From the NCBI RefSeq assembly GCF_002723935.1, contig NZ_BEWM01000001.1:496001-560000 (forward strand): a DNA stretch of 64,000 bases. Direction: 5' to 3'. The number at the start of each line of letters is the position of its first letter. The first letter of the stretch is position 1. Under the pieces are notes generated by a model that was given only the letters and a program-made list of their open reading frames with translations, was not told where the DNA came from and ran no database searches. The DNA is from Gluconobacter cerinus (GTDB lineage: Bacteria > Pseudomonadota > Alphaproteobacteria > Acetobacterales > Acetobacteraceae). Of this stretch, positions 44,963 to 51,809 are shown piece after piece. Made by a program: the position numbers and the translations under genes.

Positions 44963-44993
44963 ACCCTTCGCCCGATCAAGGCGGACGAAGGGT
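44963..44993 (-). terminator. Hairpin between the Pro-rich protein gene and bcp
   Basis: ACCCTTCG/CGAAGGGT (44963-44970 with 44986-44993), 8 bp, can extend inward imperfectly. It follows the stop of the exported Pro-rich protein on the minus strand, 10 bases on. No U-tract follows, so termination is uncertain. Confidence 0.45.
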
Positions 44994-45002
44994 AAAAAGG
45001 GC

Positions 45003-45389
45003 TCAGTATTGCGGATAAACCACAACTGGCGGCGGCGGAGCATAAACGACCGGCGGCGGTGGCGCATAAACCACGCGTGGCGGCGGGGCGTACACGACCG
45101 GCGGTGGTGGCGGACCATAAGAGTTGCTCAGCATAGCGCCACCAACAGCACCGATTGCCAGACCACCTAGAATGCCACCGACGACGGCACCGGTATTTCC
45201 ACGATGACCGCCACGATGCCAGCCCGGTCCCGGGCCATAATATCCACGCCCTGGGCCACCGTATCCGGGGCCGCCATATCCGCCATGCCAATGAGCTTCA
45301 GCGGCGGGAACTACGGCATTCGGGGCAACTACTGCCGTGCCGATCAGCAGGGGCGCAGCCAGAAGGACTGCACGGGTGATGCGACGCAT
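45003..45389 (-). CDS. Exported glycine-zipper protein with Pro-rich repeat tail
   Basis: A 128-residue secreted protein. A signal peptide (MRRITRAVLLAAPLLIG to AAEAHW) leads to a His/Gly/Tyr-rich section, then a glycine-zipper segment GAVVGGILGGLAIGAVGGAM that could insert in or line a membrane, and a C-terminal tail of tandem PPPxVVYA units. ATG 45389 is chosen because GAGGAG lies seven bases upstream; longer frames lack a signal. Similar short Gly-zipper proteins are often outer-membrane associated, but the function is not known. Confidence 0.8.
   Translation of the reverse strand: MRRITRAVLLAAPLLIGTAVVAPNAVVPAAEAHWHGGYGGPGYGGPGRGYYGPGPGWHRGGHRGNTGAVVGGILGGLAIGAVGGAMLSNSYGPPPPPVVYAPPPRVVYAPPPPVVYAPPPPVVVYPQY
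45012..45116 (-). repeat. Tandem repeat encoding PPPxVVYA units
   Basis: About four imperfect 24-27 bp units encoding PPPPPVVYA, PPPRVVYA, PPPPVVYA and PPPPVVVY at the C-terminus of the exported protein. Variation between units is mostly at third codon positions, suggesting selection on the peptide. Confidence 0.75.
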
Positions 45390-45531
45390 GGCAAATCTCC
45401 TCATTACGTCAGACGGGGGATCAGAAGAGATCCTGTCCGTCCTGTGAGAAGAAATCTGCCACACGAAAATGGCAGGAAAAGGCAACAATCATGGCAAGAT
45501 TTTCTCAAATTATGACTATTGCCCGCCCCTC

Positions 45532-46104
45532 TCAGTGCTTCAGGTCAATCCGGTGATAACCGGCTGGTGGATCAAAGAGTTCTGCTGACTGAGACGCTCG
45601 ATTTACCGAGGCAGCCTGTACCACAAGCCGTCCGCTCTGGGTCGCGCCGAGCAGCAGACCATCCGCCGTGTAACAGAAGTCTGTGGGCTTGTTGTCCGTG
45701 TCCGCGGCTTCCCAGATGACACACGGCTCCCCAGCAATTGTGGCCGGACCGACCTGTTTCCACACCCCTGGCGCAGGTGTTCCCGGAGCGGAAAACGATT
45801 CGCCCGGGGCCCCGGTAACCGTGGCAGTTTTCAGAGCCGTATCCAGAACCATCAGACGATGAAGCCGGTAATCCGTCAGCATGACCGTTGCGGCCCCTTC
45901 CGGATCAACGCGCTGACGCCACATCTGCGAGTTCCAGCGCATCCGCTGGTGAAGATGCTGCCCTCCCGGCCCCACCATGACGTAATCGATATCCGCATCG
46001 TGCATCGGTGTGACAAAGGGGGCCGTCATGGTGTCAGCAGCGTTCGCTGCGCCGACTACGAGAACAGCCAAGGTAAAGGCGGCGACCAGAGAAATACGCT
46101 TCAT
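45532..46104 (-). CDS. Exported protein, paralogue of its upstream neighbour
   Basis: A 190-residue protein with a signal peptide (MKRISLVAAFTLAVLVVG to ANA). The mature part is beta-rich and shares a layout with the neighbouring product: a Cys in GEPCVIWEA followed about 15 residues later by FCYTADGLLL, and a closing DPPAGYHRID. It probably forms a lipid- or ligand-binding beta fold like other small DUF4412-type periplasmic proteins (inference). No lipobox. It overlaps the upstream gene by four bases, so the two and aat form one coupled unit. Confidence 0.75.
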   Translation of the reverse strand: MKRISLVAAFTLAVLVVGAANAADTMTAPFVTPMHDADIDYVMVGPGGQHLHQRMRWNSQMWRQRVDPEGAATVMLTDYRLHRLMVLDTALKTATVTGAPGESFSAPGTPAPGVWKQVGPATIAGEPCVIWEAADTDNKPTDFCYTADGLLLGATQSGRLVVQAASVNRASQSAELFDPPAGYHRIDLKH

Positions 46105-46979
46105 TCTTTCATGCCACCGTTTACTGGTCCGCTTGGCGGCTGATCAGGTGAGGAGACCGTTCCGTCGCCAGCCGAATCATTAGGAACAGATGGCTGGGTT
46201 GTATCCTGTGACGGCGCAACCTGCCCTGGCAAAAGCGTTGGAGCCGCAGGACCTGACGTTTCCGCAGGAGTACCTTCTGCCGCAATATGACCCGGCGTCT
46301 GCACACTGGAATCGCCTGCAGCGCCACCTTCCGGCACAGGAGACGGGGTTAGTGTGTTCGCCTGATTGCTGGCTCCCCCCTGACGGCGAGACGCCGTGCG
46401 GGGCGTAATTTCCTGGAAACCAGCCGGGGGCTGGAACGTCGCGGTAGGGAGATCCCCGTAGGACAGGCTTACAGCGCGGATAGAGCCCGAGGCACCATCG
46501 GCATCCACACCATCCTCGGCGAGAATGACACCATCATCCGTCACGCAGGCCGAAGCTTTGCCATGGGCTGTCTGGATATCCCAATGATCACAGACGGCCC
46601 CGGCAATCGGCTCTTTACCGCCCTTGGTGTACTTCATGCCCAGATCCAGCATGAACGGATTATGCAGTCCGTGCTGGGGACGAATATGTGCGTACAGTTT
46701 GCGCGGCACCATCACGAGCGTCACGACCTGCCCCGGCCGGTCCAGAATCGTGATGCCTTGCCCATCTGCTGAGTCGATCCGCAGCAGATCACCCGAGCCT
46801 GAGAAATAGACCTTCACATCGCCGCCCTGAGAGGCCGGAGCAGACAGGTGATAGGTCACGGTCGCATCACGCGCTGGCGCCAGTCTCGGATGGTCATCAG
46901 CGAGAGCCGATCCGCCACTGCCTGCGAGAAGCAGGCCAATGAGAAGAGCAGACTGATGCCGCCGGAGGAATGAAATCAT
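46101..46979 (-). CDS. Exported protein with beta domain and Pro/Ser-rich tail
   Basis: A 292-residue protein with a signal peptide (LRRHQSALLIGLLLAGSGGSALA). The N-terminal domain (about 35-200) resembles the next product: GAVCDHWDIQTAHGKASACVTDDGVIL gives the same paired-Cys pattern, ending QPPAGFQEITP. A C-terminal extension of about 90 residues is rich in Pro, Ser, Thr and Gly and probably disordered or surface exposed. Function unknown. Its start overlaps the aat stop by one base (TGATG), and its stop overlaps the next start. Confidence 0.75.
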   Translation of the reverse strand: MISFLRRHQSALLIGLLLAGSGGSALADDHPRLAPARDATVTYHLSAPASQGGDVKVYFSGSGDLLRIDSADGQGITILDRPGQVVTLVMVPRKLYAHIRPQHGLHNPFMLDLGMKYTKGGKEPIAGAVCDHWDIQTAHGKASACVTDDGVILAEDGVDADGASGSIRAVSLSYGDLPTATFQPPAGFQEITPRTASRRQGGASNQANTLTPSPVPEGGAAGDSSVQTPGHIAAEGTPAETSGPAAPTLLPGQVAPSQDTTQPSVPNDSAGDGTVSSPDQPPSGPVNGGMKE

Positions 46980-47638
46980 CAGGATTCTCCTGGATGTGGG
47001 CGCAGAGACGCGATGTCATCGCGCAGGGCGTGCAGACTGAAATCATCCGGCCAGATGGTACGGACAGTCAAAGCCTGGTTCAGCAGCGCCAGATAATCTG
47101 CCGCCGGGATACCGATGCCCCCAAGCGTTGTCAGATGGGGAGTGGTATATTGCGTATCCAGAAGGCGATACCCTCCCTTTCGCAATCCTGCAACGAGATG
47201 AACCAATGCAATCTTGGAAACATCACGCTGGCGGGAAAACATGCTCTCCCCGAAAAATGCTCCGCCAAGGGCAACGCCATACAGCCCCCCGACTAGGGTA
47301 CCGTCGTCCCAGACTTCGATCGAATGCGCAAAACCACGCTGATGCAGAGCGCCATAGAGGTCACAGATTTTCGGGCTGATCCATGTTTCCTCCCGGCCCG
47401 GCGCAGGGTCTGCACAGGCCAGCATGACATCTCCAAAGGCCCGATCCGATGTAACCTGAACCTTGCCGGACCGGATCGTACGCATCAGTTTGCGGGGAAC
47501 AATCATTGCGTCGAGCGGAAGTACTCCACGCTCCTCTGGAAAATACCAGCTGAGCTCATCACTGTCCCGATCAGGGGCCATCGGGAAAATCCCCGAGGCG
47601 TAAGCATCCAGCAGGATTTCAGGCGTAATGTCAGACAT
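46979..47638 (-). CDS. aat: Leucyl/phenylalanyl-tRNA-protein transferase
   Basis: A 219-residue enzyme attaching Leu or Phe to N-terminal Lys/Arg of proteins, marking them for ClpSAP degradation under the N-end rule. LLDAYASGIFPMA, SWYFPEERGVLPLD, VWDDGTLVGGLYGVALGGAFFGESMFS and LLDTQYTTPHLTTLGG are family hallmarks. ATG 47638 (MSDITPEILL) is chosen; the longer frame to 47731 has no family match. It is the first gene of a coupled minus-strand unit and diverges from a small membrane protein gene. Confidence 0.95.
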   Translation of the reverse strand: MSDITPEILLDAYASGIFPMAPDRDSDELSWYFPEERGVLPLDAMIVPRKLMRTIRSGKVQVTSDRAFGDVMLACADPAPGREETWISPKICDLYGALHQRGFAHSIEVWDDGTLVGGLYGVALGGAFFGESMFSRQRDVSKIALVHLVAGLRKGGYRLLDTQYTTPHLTTLGGIGIPAADYLALLNQALTVRTIWPDDFSLHALRDDIASLRPHPGES

Positions 47639-47682
47639 CCGGTTTCTGCTTCGCGTCGCACATGGGGGATTATTCACCTTTC

Positions 47683-47727
47683 TGTACCCGGATGTGGTAC
47701 ATAGTACTCCAATCTCGATGGAGTACT
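47683..47727. promoter_or_regulatory. Paired inverted repeats in the aat divergent region
   Basis: Two perfect inverted repeats in 45 bases: TGTACC-7-GGTACA (47683-47688 with 47696-47701) and AGTACTCC-9-GGAGTACT (47703-47710 with 47720-47727). The second includes the GGAG ribosome-binding site of the following gene. They could be operator half-sites or an mRNA hairpin closing that site. Confidence 0.5.
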
Positions 47728-47730
47728 GCA

Positions 47731-47898
47731 TTGCCTATAGCGTTTGTTTATCTGATCTGTCTGATTCCGCTCGGGCTCGCACGCTTCCTGCTCCCTGAAG
47801 CTGACGGCCTGCTGATGGCCCTCGTCAAAATCTGTTTTGCAGGAATTGTGTTCTGGGGCCTGCTGGACTTCTGGCGCCTTCGCCCCAAGCGAAGCTGA
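47731..47898 (+). CDS. Small two-helix membrane protein
   Basis: A 55-residue protein with two hydrophobic helices (FVYLICLIPLGLARFLL and LLMALVKICFAGIVFWGLL) and a basic C-terminus (RLRPKRS), so both ends are probably cytoplasmic. The start is TTG 47731 with GGAG seven bases upstream; an in-frame upstream start at 47662 would place weakly matching residues ahead. An inverted repeat overlaps the ribosome-binding site. Its function is unknown. It is convergent with the MAPEG gene, three bases apart. Confidence 0.6.
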   Translation: MPIAFVYLICLIPLGLARFLLPEADGLLMALVKICFAGIVFWGLLDFWRLRPKRS

Positions 47899-47901
47899 TC
47901 G

Positions 47902-48294
47902 TCAGATCAGTCCGCCCAGAACCAGAAACAGCCCGATCATAGACACACCCCAGATCAAACTGCGGATGCTTCCCAGACCCAGGGCATAGGCTGGAATATA
48001 AGCCAGTCGCCCCAGGAAGTAGAGGCCTGCTCCCCAGGTCACCAGACTTCCGTCCCGACCGGCCACATGGGCCACAAGGACTGCCCCGATAAAGATCGGG
48101 AGCGTCTCCTGAAAATTTGCCTGTGCCCGCCGCATTCTGGCGGCAACGCCTGTGTATCGCGGGGCTTCGCCATCCCGGTTACTCGTGGCCCACTGCACAC
48201 CATCCTGCCTGCGGCAGGCAGCTGACGTCAGAAACAGCTGCACGACAGCCAGAACCAATGTGAAACTCAGCCAGACAAGACTGCTCGGCATCAT
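47902..48294 (-). CDS. MAPEG-family membrane protein
   Basis: A 130-residue protein of four predicted transmembrane helices in the MAPEG family (membrane-associated proteins in eicosanoid and glutathione metabolism). RMRRAQANFQETLPIFIGAVLVAH carries the family Arg/Asn/Glu motif on helix 2, and FLGRLAYIPAYALGL is typical of helix 3. Bacterial members are poorly understood and may have glutathione-dependent activity. No signal peptide beyond helix 1. It lies 28 bases after the EcsC-type gene's stop on the same strand, so co-transcription is possible. Confidence 0.9.
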   Translation of the reverse strand: MMPSSLVWLSFTLVLAVVQLFLTSAACRRQDGVQWATSNRDGEAPRYTGVAARMRRAQANFQETLPIFIGAVLVAHVAGRDGSLVTWGAGLYFLGRLAYIPAYALGLGSIRSLIWGVSMIGLFLVLGGLI

Positions 48295-48325
48295 ATTTCC
48301 AGCTTTCGTTCAGCGCCCTGAAAAA

Positions 48326-49159
48326 TCAGGAAAAAGTTTCCGATGCGGCACCTGAGCGAATGTCCACTGCAGCTTCGTGAACAGCGCGACCGTGAGTGCG
48401 CTCCAGACGACGGATCGTGAAATGTGCCCGCGCAAGTGCGCGATAATGGGCGAGGAAGGCAGCGTTAAGCGAAGCACCACAGAGCGCACCTGCAACAGGA
48501 ACCATCTGCAACGCGAACTTCCGCGACAGGCCAATTCCATAATGAGAGGCCACTTCGGAAATCAGCATCACGACCGGGCGTCCACGCAGCAAAGCACGCG
48601 CGGAGAAGAACCCGAGCTCCCCATCGTCCTCTTCCTGACGGGCAGGGAAAGTTTTGAGTGCAAACACTTCAAGGCACGCGCGGCGTGTTCCCTCATCACG
48701 CAGGTCTTCACCCTCTTCTCGGGCAATCCGCGCGATTTCCCGCATGATGGTCAGGGTTGTGAACCCGACGTCAGGGGCCAGTCCAAAAATTCCACCAAAC
48801 CCGCCGACGGCGCCCGACACGGCAACAGCAGCCTGTCCGGCGTTCTCACGCCACGGTTCACGAACGAGCGGGACGTCATTCTTGATCCCGACAATTGCAA
48901 TATTGAAAGCACGTTCAATCGCGATTTCAGCCGTCTTCTGAATTTTCTGTTGCACCGTGGGCGCAAGGCCGAGACCTTTCATCCCGAGTCGCGCAGCCTG
49001 CCCGACGGCTCCTCCCATCAGATCCGCCAGACGGACAAGGACACCACGCCCCTGTTCGACGCGTTCCAGCACGGACTGAAGCTGGGCCAACGAGTCCCCG
49101 TCCAGCGCCAGTGATGCAAATTCGCTACTCGGAAGCTGCGAGCCATTCTCTACGGTCAT
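48326..49159 (-). CDS. EcsC-family protein
   Basis: A 277-residue protein of the EcsC family, named for a Bacillus protein linked to an ABC exporter but of unknown molecular role. The pattern VGQAARLGMKGLGLAPTVQQKIQ, GGFGGIFGLAPDVGFTTLTIMREIARIAREEGED and QMVPVAGALCGASLNAAFLAHYRALARAHFTIRRLE is typical. Weak amphipathic helices suggest peripheral membrane contact. ATG 49159 is preferred to the in-frame TTG 49168, which lies too close to AGGAG. Confidence 0.88.
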   Translation of the reverse strand: MTVENGSQLPSSEFASLALDGDSLAQLQSVLERVEQGRGVLVRLADLMGGAVGQAARLGMKGLGLAPTVQQKIQKTAEIAIERAFNIAIVGIKNDVPLVREPWRENAGQAAVAVSGAVGGFGGIFGLAPDVGFTTLTIMREIARIAREEGEDLRDEGTRRACLEVFALKTFPARQEEDDGELGFFSARALLRGRPVVMLISEVASHYGIGLSRKFALQMVPVAGALCGASLNAAFLAHYRALARAHFTIRRLERTHGRAVHEAAVDIRSGAASETFS

Positions 49160-49279
49160 GACGATCAAAACTCCTGTTCGTAAGACCTGAAACCGTTTAC
49201 CCGATAGCAGGTTTCATATCGCATCACGAAAGCCCCCTGCTTGACGGGTGCCCCGGCCGGGTGTGGAGAAGGACATATT

Positions 49280-49795
49280 ATGAAAACATTTTCCCGCTGG
49301 ATCCTGTCTGCCCCGCTGGTAGCCAGCCTCCTTGTGACAGCAGCCACACCGGCTCTGTCCGCTCCACATCATGCCCATCGTAGCCACAGTACAGCCGATC
49401 TGCCACAGATCCCGCCGTCAACGGCGCATCAGCTGAACAACCCGCCAGAGAAGAACCTGACGCCGGCCCAGCAGGTTGCACTACCCGACGGTGGAGCGCC
49501 GCCGCCGCCGCACGGCTATGTTGCCGTGGAAGACTCCGAGGAAAGACTCGCAAATTTCAGCGGTGAAGTGCGGACGCATCTTCCTGTCGGCATGCCGGGC
49601 ACCAATGCTGAGCAGAAAACCAACGGCACAAACAACCTGCCGTCCCACTTCAGCATTTTCGGTATGCCGGTGAAGTTCAACGCCCCCGTTACGGCACCCT
49701 ATCACAGCGAAGATCTTCCTCTGACCTACGCCGGGCACCCGTCCAACGGGCAGACAAATGTTCTCGTCAACGGGGATGCGTCAGACATTCACTAA
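49280..49795 (+). CDS. Exported protein of unknown function
   Basis: A 171-residue secreted protein. A signal peptide (MKTFSRWILSAPLVASLL to ALSA) precedes a His-rich segment (PHHAHRSHST) that could bind metals. The mature part is Pro/Asn-rich and has no clear domain or cysteine pair. ATG 49280 has AAGGA upstream; the frame from 49241 would add 13 residues. It resembles the exported His-rich protein at 31.2 kb only in general character. It converges on the EVE-domain gene, 15 bases away. Confidence 0.7.
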   Translation: MKTFSRWILSAPLVASLLVTAATPALSAPHHAHRSHSTADLPQIPPSTAHQLNNPPEKNLTPAQQVALPDGGAPPPPHGYVAVEDSEERLANFSGEVRTHLPVGMPGTNAEQKTNGTNNLPSHFSIFGMPVKFNAPVTAPYHSEDLPLTYAGHPSNGQTNVLVNGDASDIH

Positions 49796-49810
49796 CCCGT
49801 AACGGGTCCG

Positions 49811-50227
49811 TCAGGCGCGGACCCACCCGCCGATTTTCGTCAAATGCCGGAACTCCTGCTCCGTCACCGGGGCGACAGAAAGGCGGGATTGCCTGAGAAG
49901 AGCCATCTCTTCCAGAGCCGGATCTGCCTTGATCTGAGCCAGGGTTACCGGAGTCGTGAAAGCACCATTCGCCTTCACATCCACGCAAACCCAACGCGGA
50001 TCGTCCGCAGTCGGGTCCGGATAAGCCTCTTTCACGACCCTGACGACACCAACGATCTGCTTTTCGCTCACCGAATGATAGAAAAACGCCAGGTCATCCG
50101 TCTTCATGGCCGCAAGATTGTTCCGCGCCTGATAGTTGCGAACGCCGGTCCATGGTTCGATGTCATTACGAACCTGTTCATTCCACGAAAAGGCTTCGGG
50201 TTCGGATTTTATCAGCCAGTACGCCAC
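49811..50227 (-). CDS. EVE-domain protein
   Basis: A 138-residue protein consisting of one EVE domain (PUA-like beta barrel). MAYWLIKSEPEAFSWNEQ, GVRNYQARNNLAAMKTDDLAFFYHS and VGVVRVVKEAYPDP are diagnostic. EVE domains bind modified bases in nucleic acids; some act with restriction or toxin-antitoxin systems. None is adjacent here. It diverges from ccmC, sharing a 136-bp region. Confidence 0.93.
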   Translation of the reverse strand: MAYWLIKSEPEAFSWNEQVRNDIEPWTGVRNYQARNNLAAMKTDDLAFFYHSVSEKQIVGVVRVVKEAYPDPTADDPRWVCVDVKANGAFTTPVTLAQIKADPALEEMALLRQSRLSVAPVTEQEFRHLTKIGGWVRA

Positions 50228-50363
50228 GTCTTTCTCCTGCGGAAAGTTCCCATTTCGCGCTCATTTCCGTGAAACGTGATAACAGTCATAGGAACAATGG
50301 GACAATGCGCCCCTTCCGAATGCGTGGGGTTCGGACTATTTCAAGTAGAAATATTTCTCCGAG

Positions 50364-51137
50364 TTGAGAGTTCCCGTGCGCCCTACGCCCAATCTGCTCC
50401 ATCGTTATGCCAATCCGGGGCAATTCCTGCGTCTGGCCCGTGCGCTTCAGCCGTGGCTATCCACAGGTGCGATCATCTTCCTGACCGTCGGCATTGTCTG
50501 GGGCCTCTTCTTCGCTCCCGCTGACTGGCAACAGGGCGAGACAGTCCGGATCATGTATGTGCATGTCCCGATGGCCTGGCTTGCGTCCTCCTGCTACCTT
50601 GGTCTCGCTGTCTGCGGGCTTCTCTCCCTCGTGTGGCGGCATCCACTGGCGGATCTCGCCGCCATCGAAATTGGCCCGGTCGGGGCCTGCGCAGCCGCTC
50701 TTTGCCTCATCACAGGCTCCCTCTGGGGACAGCCGATGTGGGGCACCTGGTGGGTATGGGACGCGCGCCTAACGTCGGTGCTCGTGCTGTTTTTTCTATA
50801 TTTAGGGCACATCGCCCTGATCCGGGCCTTCGATGAACCTGCCCGTGGACAGCGCGCCGCTGCCATTCTGGCACTGGCCGGCGCCATCGATCTGCCGATC
50901 ATCAAGTTCAGCGTTCAATGGTGGAATACGCTGCATCAGCCGGACAGCATCACGCTGACCGGTGCACCGACCATGTCTATGACGATGCTCTGGCCGCTTC
51001 TCATCACAACCATCGGCTTCACACTTGGTGTCGCCGCTGTCATTTTCGCCCGGCTGAGTGCCGCAATCCACGAGAGCCGCGCGCGTCAGCTGATGGCACG
51101 CTCCAGGCTCAACCGTCCGGACAGGTCCGCAGCATGA
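50364..51137 (+). CDS. ccmC: Heme exporter protein CcmC
   Basis: A 257-residue protein with six predicted transmembrane helices and the tryptophan-rich heme-handling motif WGTWWVWDARLTS near residue 130. Conserved His lie in YVHVPMAW and QWWNTLHQPD. It presents heme to CcmE for cytochrome c maturation (System I). Start TTG 50364 is the annotation frame; GTG 50376 is possible because the motif content begins later. First gene of the ccm run here; ccmA and ccmB are not in the window. Confidence 0.95.
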   Translation: MRVPVRPTPNLLHRYANPGQFLRLARALQPWLSTGAIIFLTVGIVWGLFFAPADWQQGETVRIMYVHVPMAWLASSCYLGLAVCGLLSLVWRHPLADLAAIEIGPVGACAAALCLITGSLWGQPMWGTWWVWDARLTSVLVLFFLYLGHIALIRAFDEPARGQRAAAILALAGAIDLPIIKFSVQWWNTLHQPDSITLTGAPTMSMTMLWPLLITTIGFTLGVAAVIFARLSAAIHESRARQLMARSRLNRPDRSAA

Positions 51138-51301
51138 TGCACCTTCCCAATCACTGGCCCTATATCGCCGCAGCTTATGGTCTCACCATCGGCTGCTCGC
51201 TGGTTCTCGGTATCGGCGCGGCTTTGCGCCTGCGCCGCGCCAAAGCCAGGCTGGCGGCCGTCGAAAGCCAGCTCCGTCACCGTGAAAGCTCTGCATCATG
51301 A
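51134..51301 (+). CDS. ccmD: Heme exporter accessory protein CcmD
   Basis: A 55-residue single-helix membrane protein. MHLPNHWPYIAAAYGLTIGC with the conserved early His/Trp/Tyr segment and a basic C-terminal tail (LRLRRAKARLAAVES) match CcmD, which holds CcmC and CcmE together. It overlaps ccmC by four bases (ATGA) and ccmE by four, between which no other reading frame fits. Confidence 0.88.
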   Translation: MMHLPNHWPYIAAAYGLTIGCSLVLGIGAALRLRRAKARLAAVESQLRHRESSAS

Positions 51302-51801
51302 CCCGCAAGACACGTCGCCTGTGGATTGTCATCGCCTGCCTCGCCTGCATCAGTTCCGCGGCAGCACTGACGCTGAGGGCCTTCTCGTCCAACATCGTGT
51401 TCTTCATGGCCCCGTCTCAGGTCAAGGCGCACCCCCCGGCGCCTGATCGCACGATCCGCCTGGGCGGAATGGTCGTTGCGGGCTCACTGCACCGCATCAC
51501 GGAACACGACGCCCCGGTAAACTCCTTCAACGTGACGGATGGTCAGGCTTCAGTCGAAGTTCACTACACCGGTATCCTTCCTGACCTTTTCCGCGAAGGC
51601 CAGAGCGTCGTGGCACTCGGCACGGTGCAGAAGGATGGTGGTTTCACGGCCAGTGAAGTGCTCGCCAAACATGATGAGACCTACATGCCCAAAGAAGTGG
51701 CCGAAGAACTGAAGCGTACCGGCAAGTGGGACCCACGCTTTGGTAAAGCCCCTGACGCGGCAAGCTGGGACACCATGACAGCCAAGAAAACCGGAGGCTG
51801 A
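51298..51801 (+). CDS. ccmE: Heme chaperone CcmE
   Basis: A 167-residue membrane-anchored periplasmic heme chaperone. One N-terminal helix (LWIVIACLACISSAAALTLRAF) precedes an OB fold. The covalent heme site is H125 in AKHDETYMP. It accepts heme from CcmC and delivers it to CcmF/H. Start ATG 51298 overlaps ccmD. Length is normal for the His-type CcmE. Confidence 0.97.
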   Translation: MTRKTRRLWIVIACLACISSAAALTLRAFSSNIVFFMAPSQVKAHPPAPDRTIRLGGMVVAGSLHRITEHDAPVNSFNVTDGQASVEVHYTGILPDLFREGQSVVALGTVQKDGGFTASEVLAKHDETYMPKEVAEELKRTGKWDPRFGKAPDAASWDTMTAKKTGG

Positions 51802-51809
51802 ACGCCATA

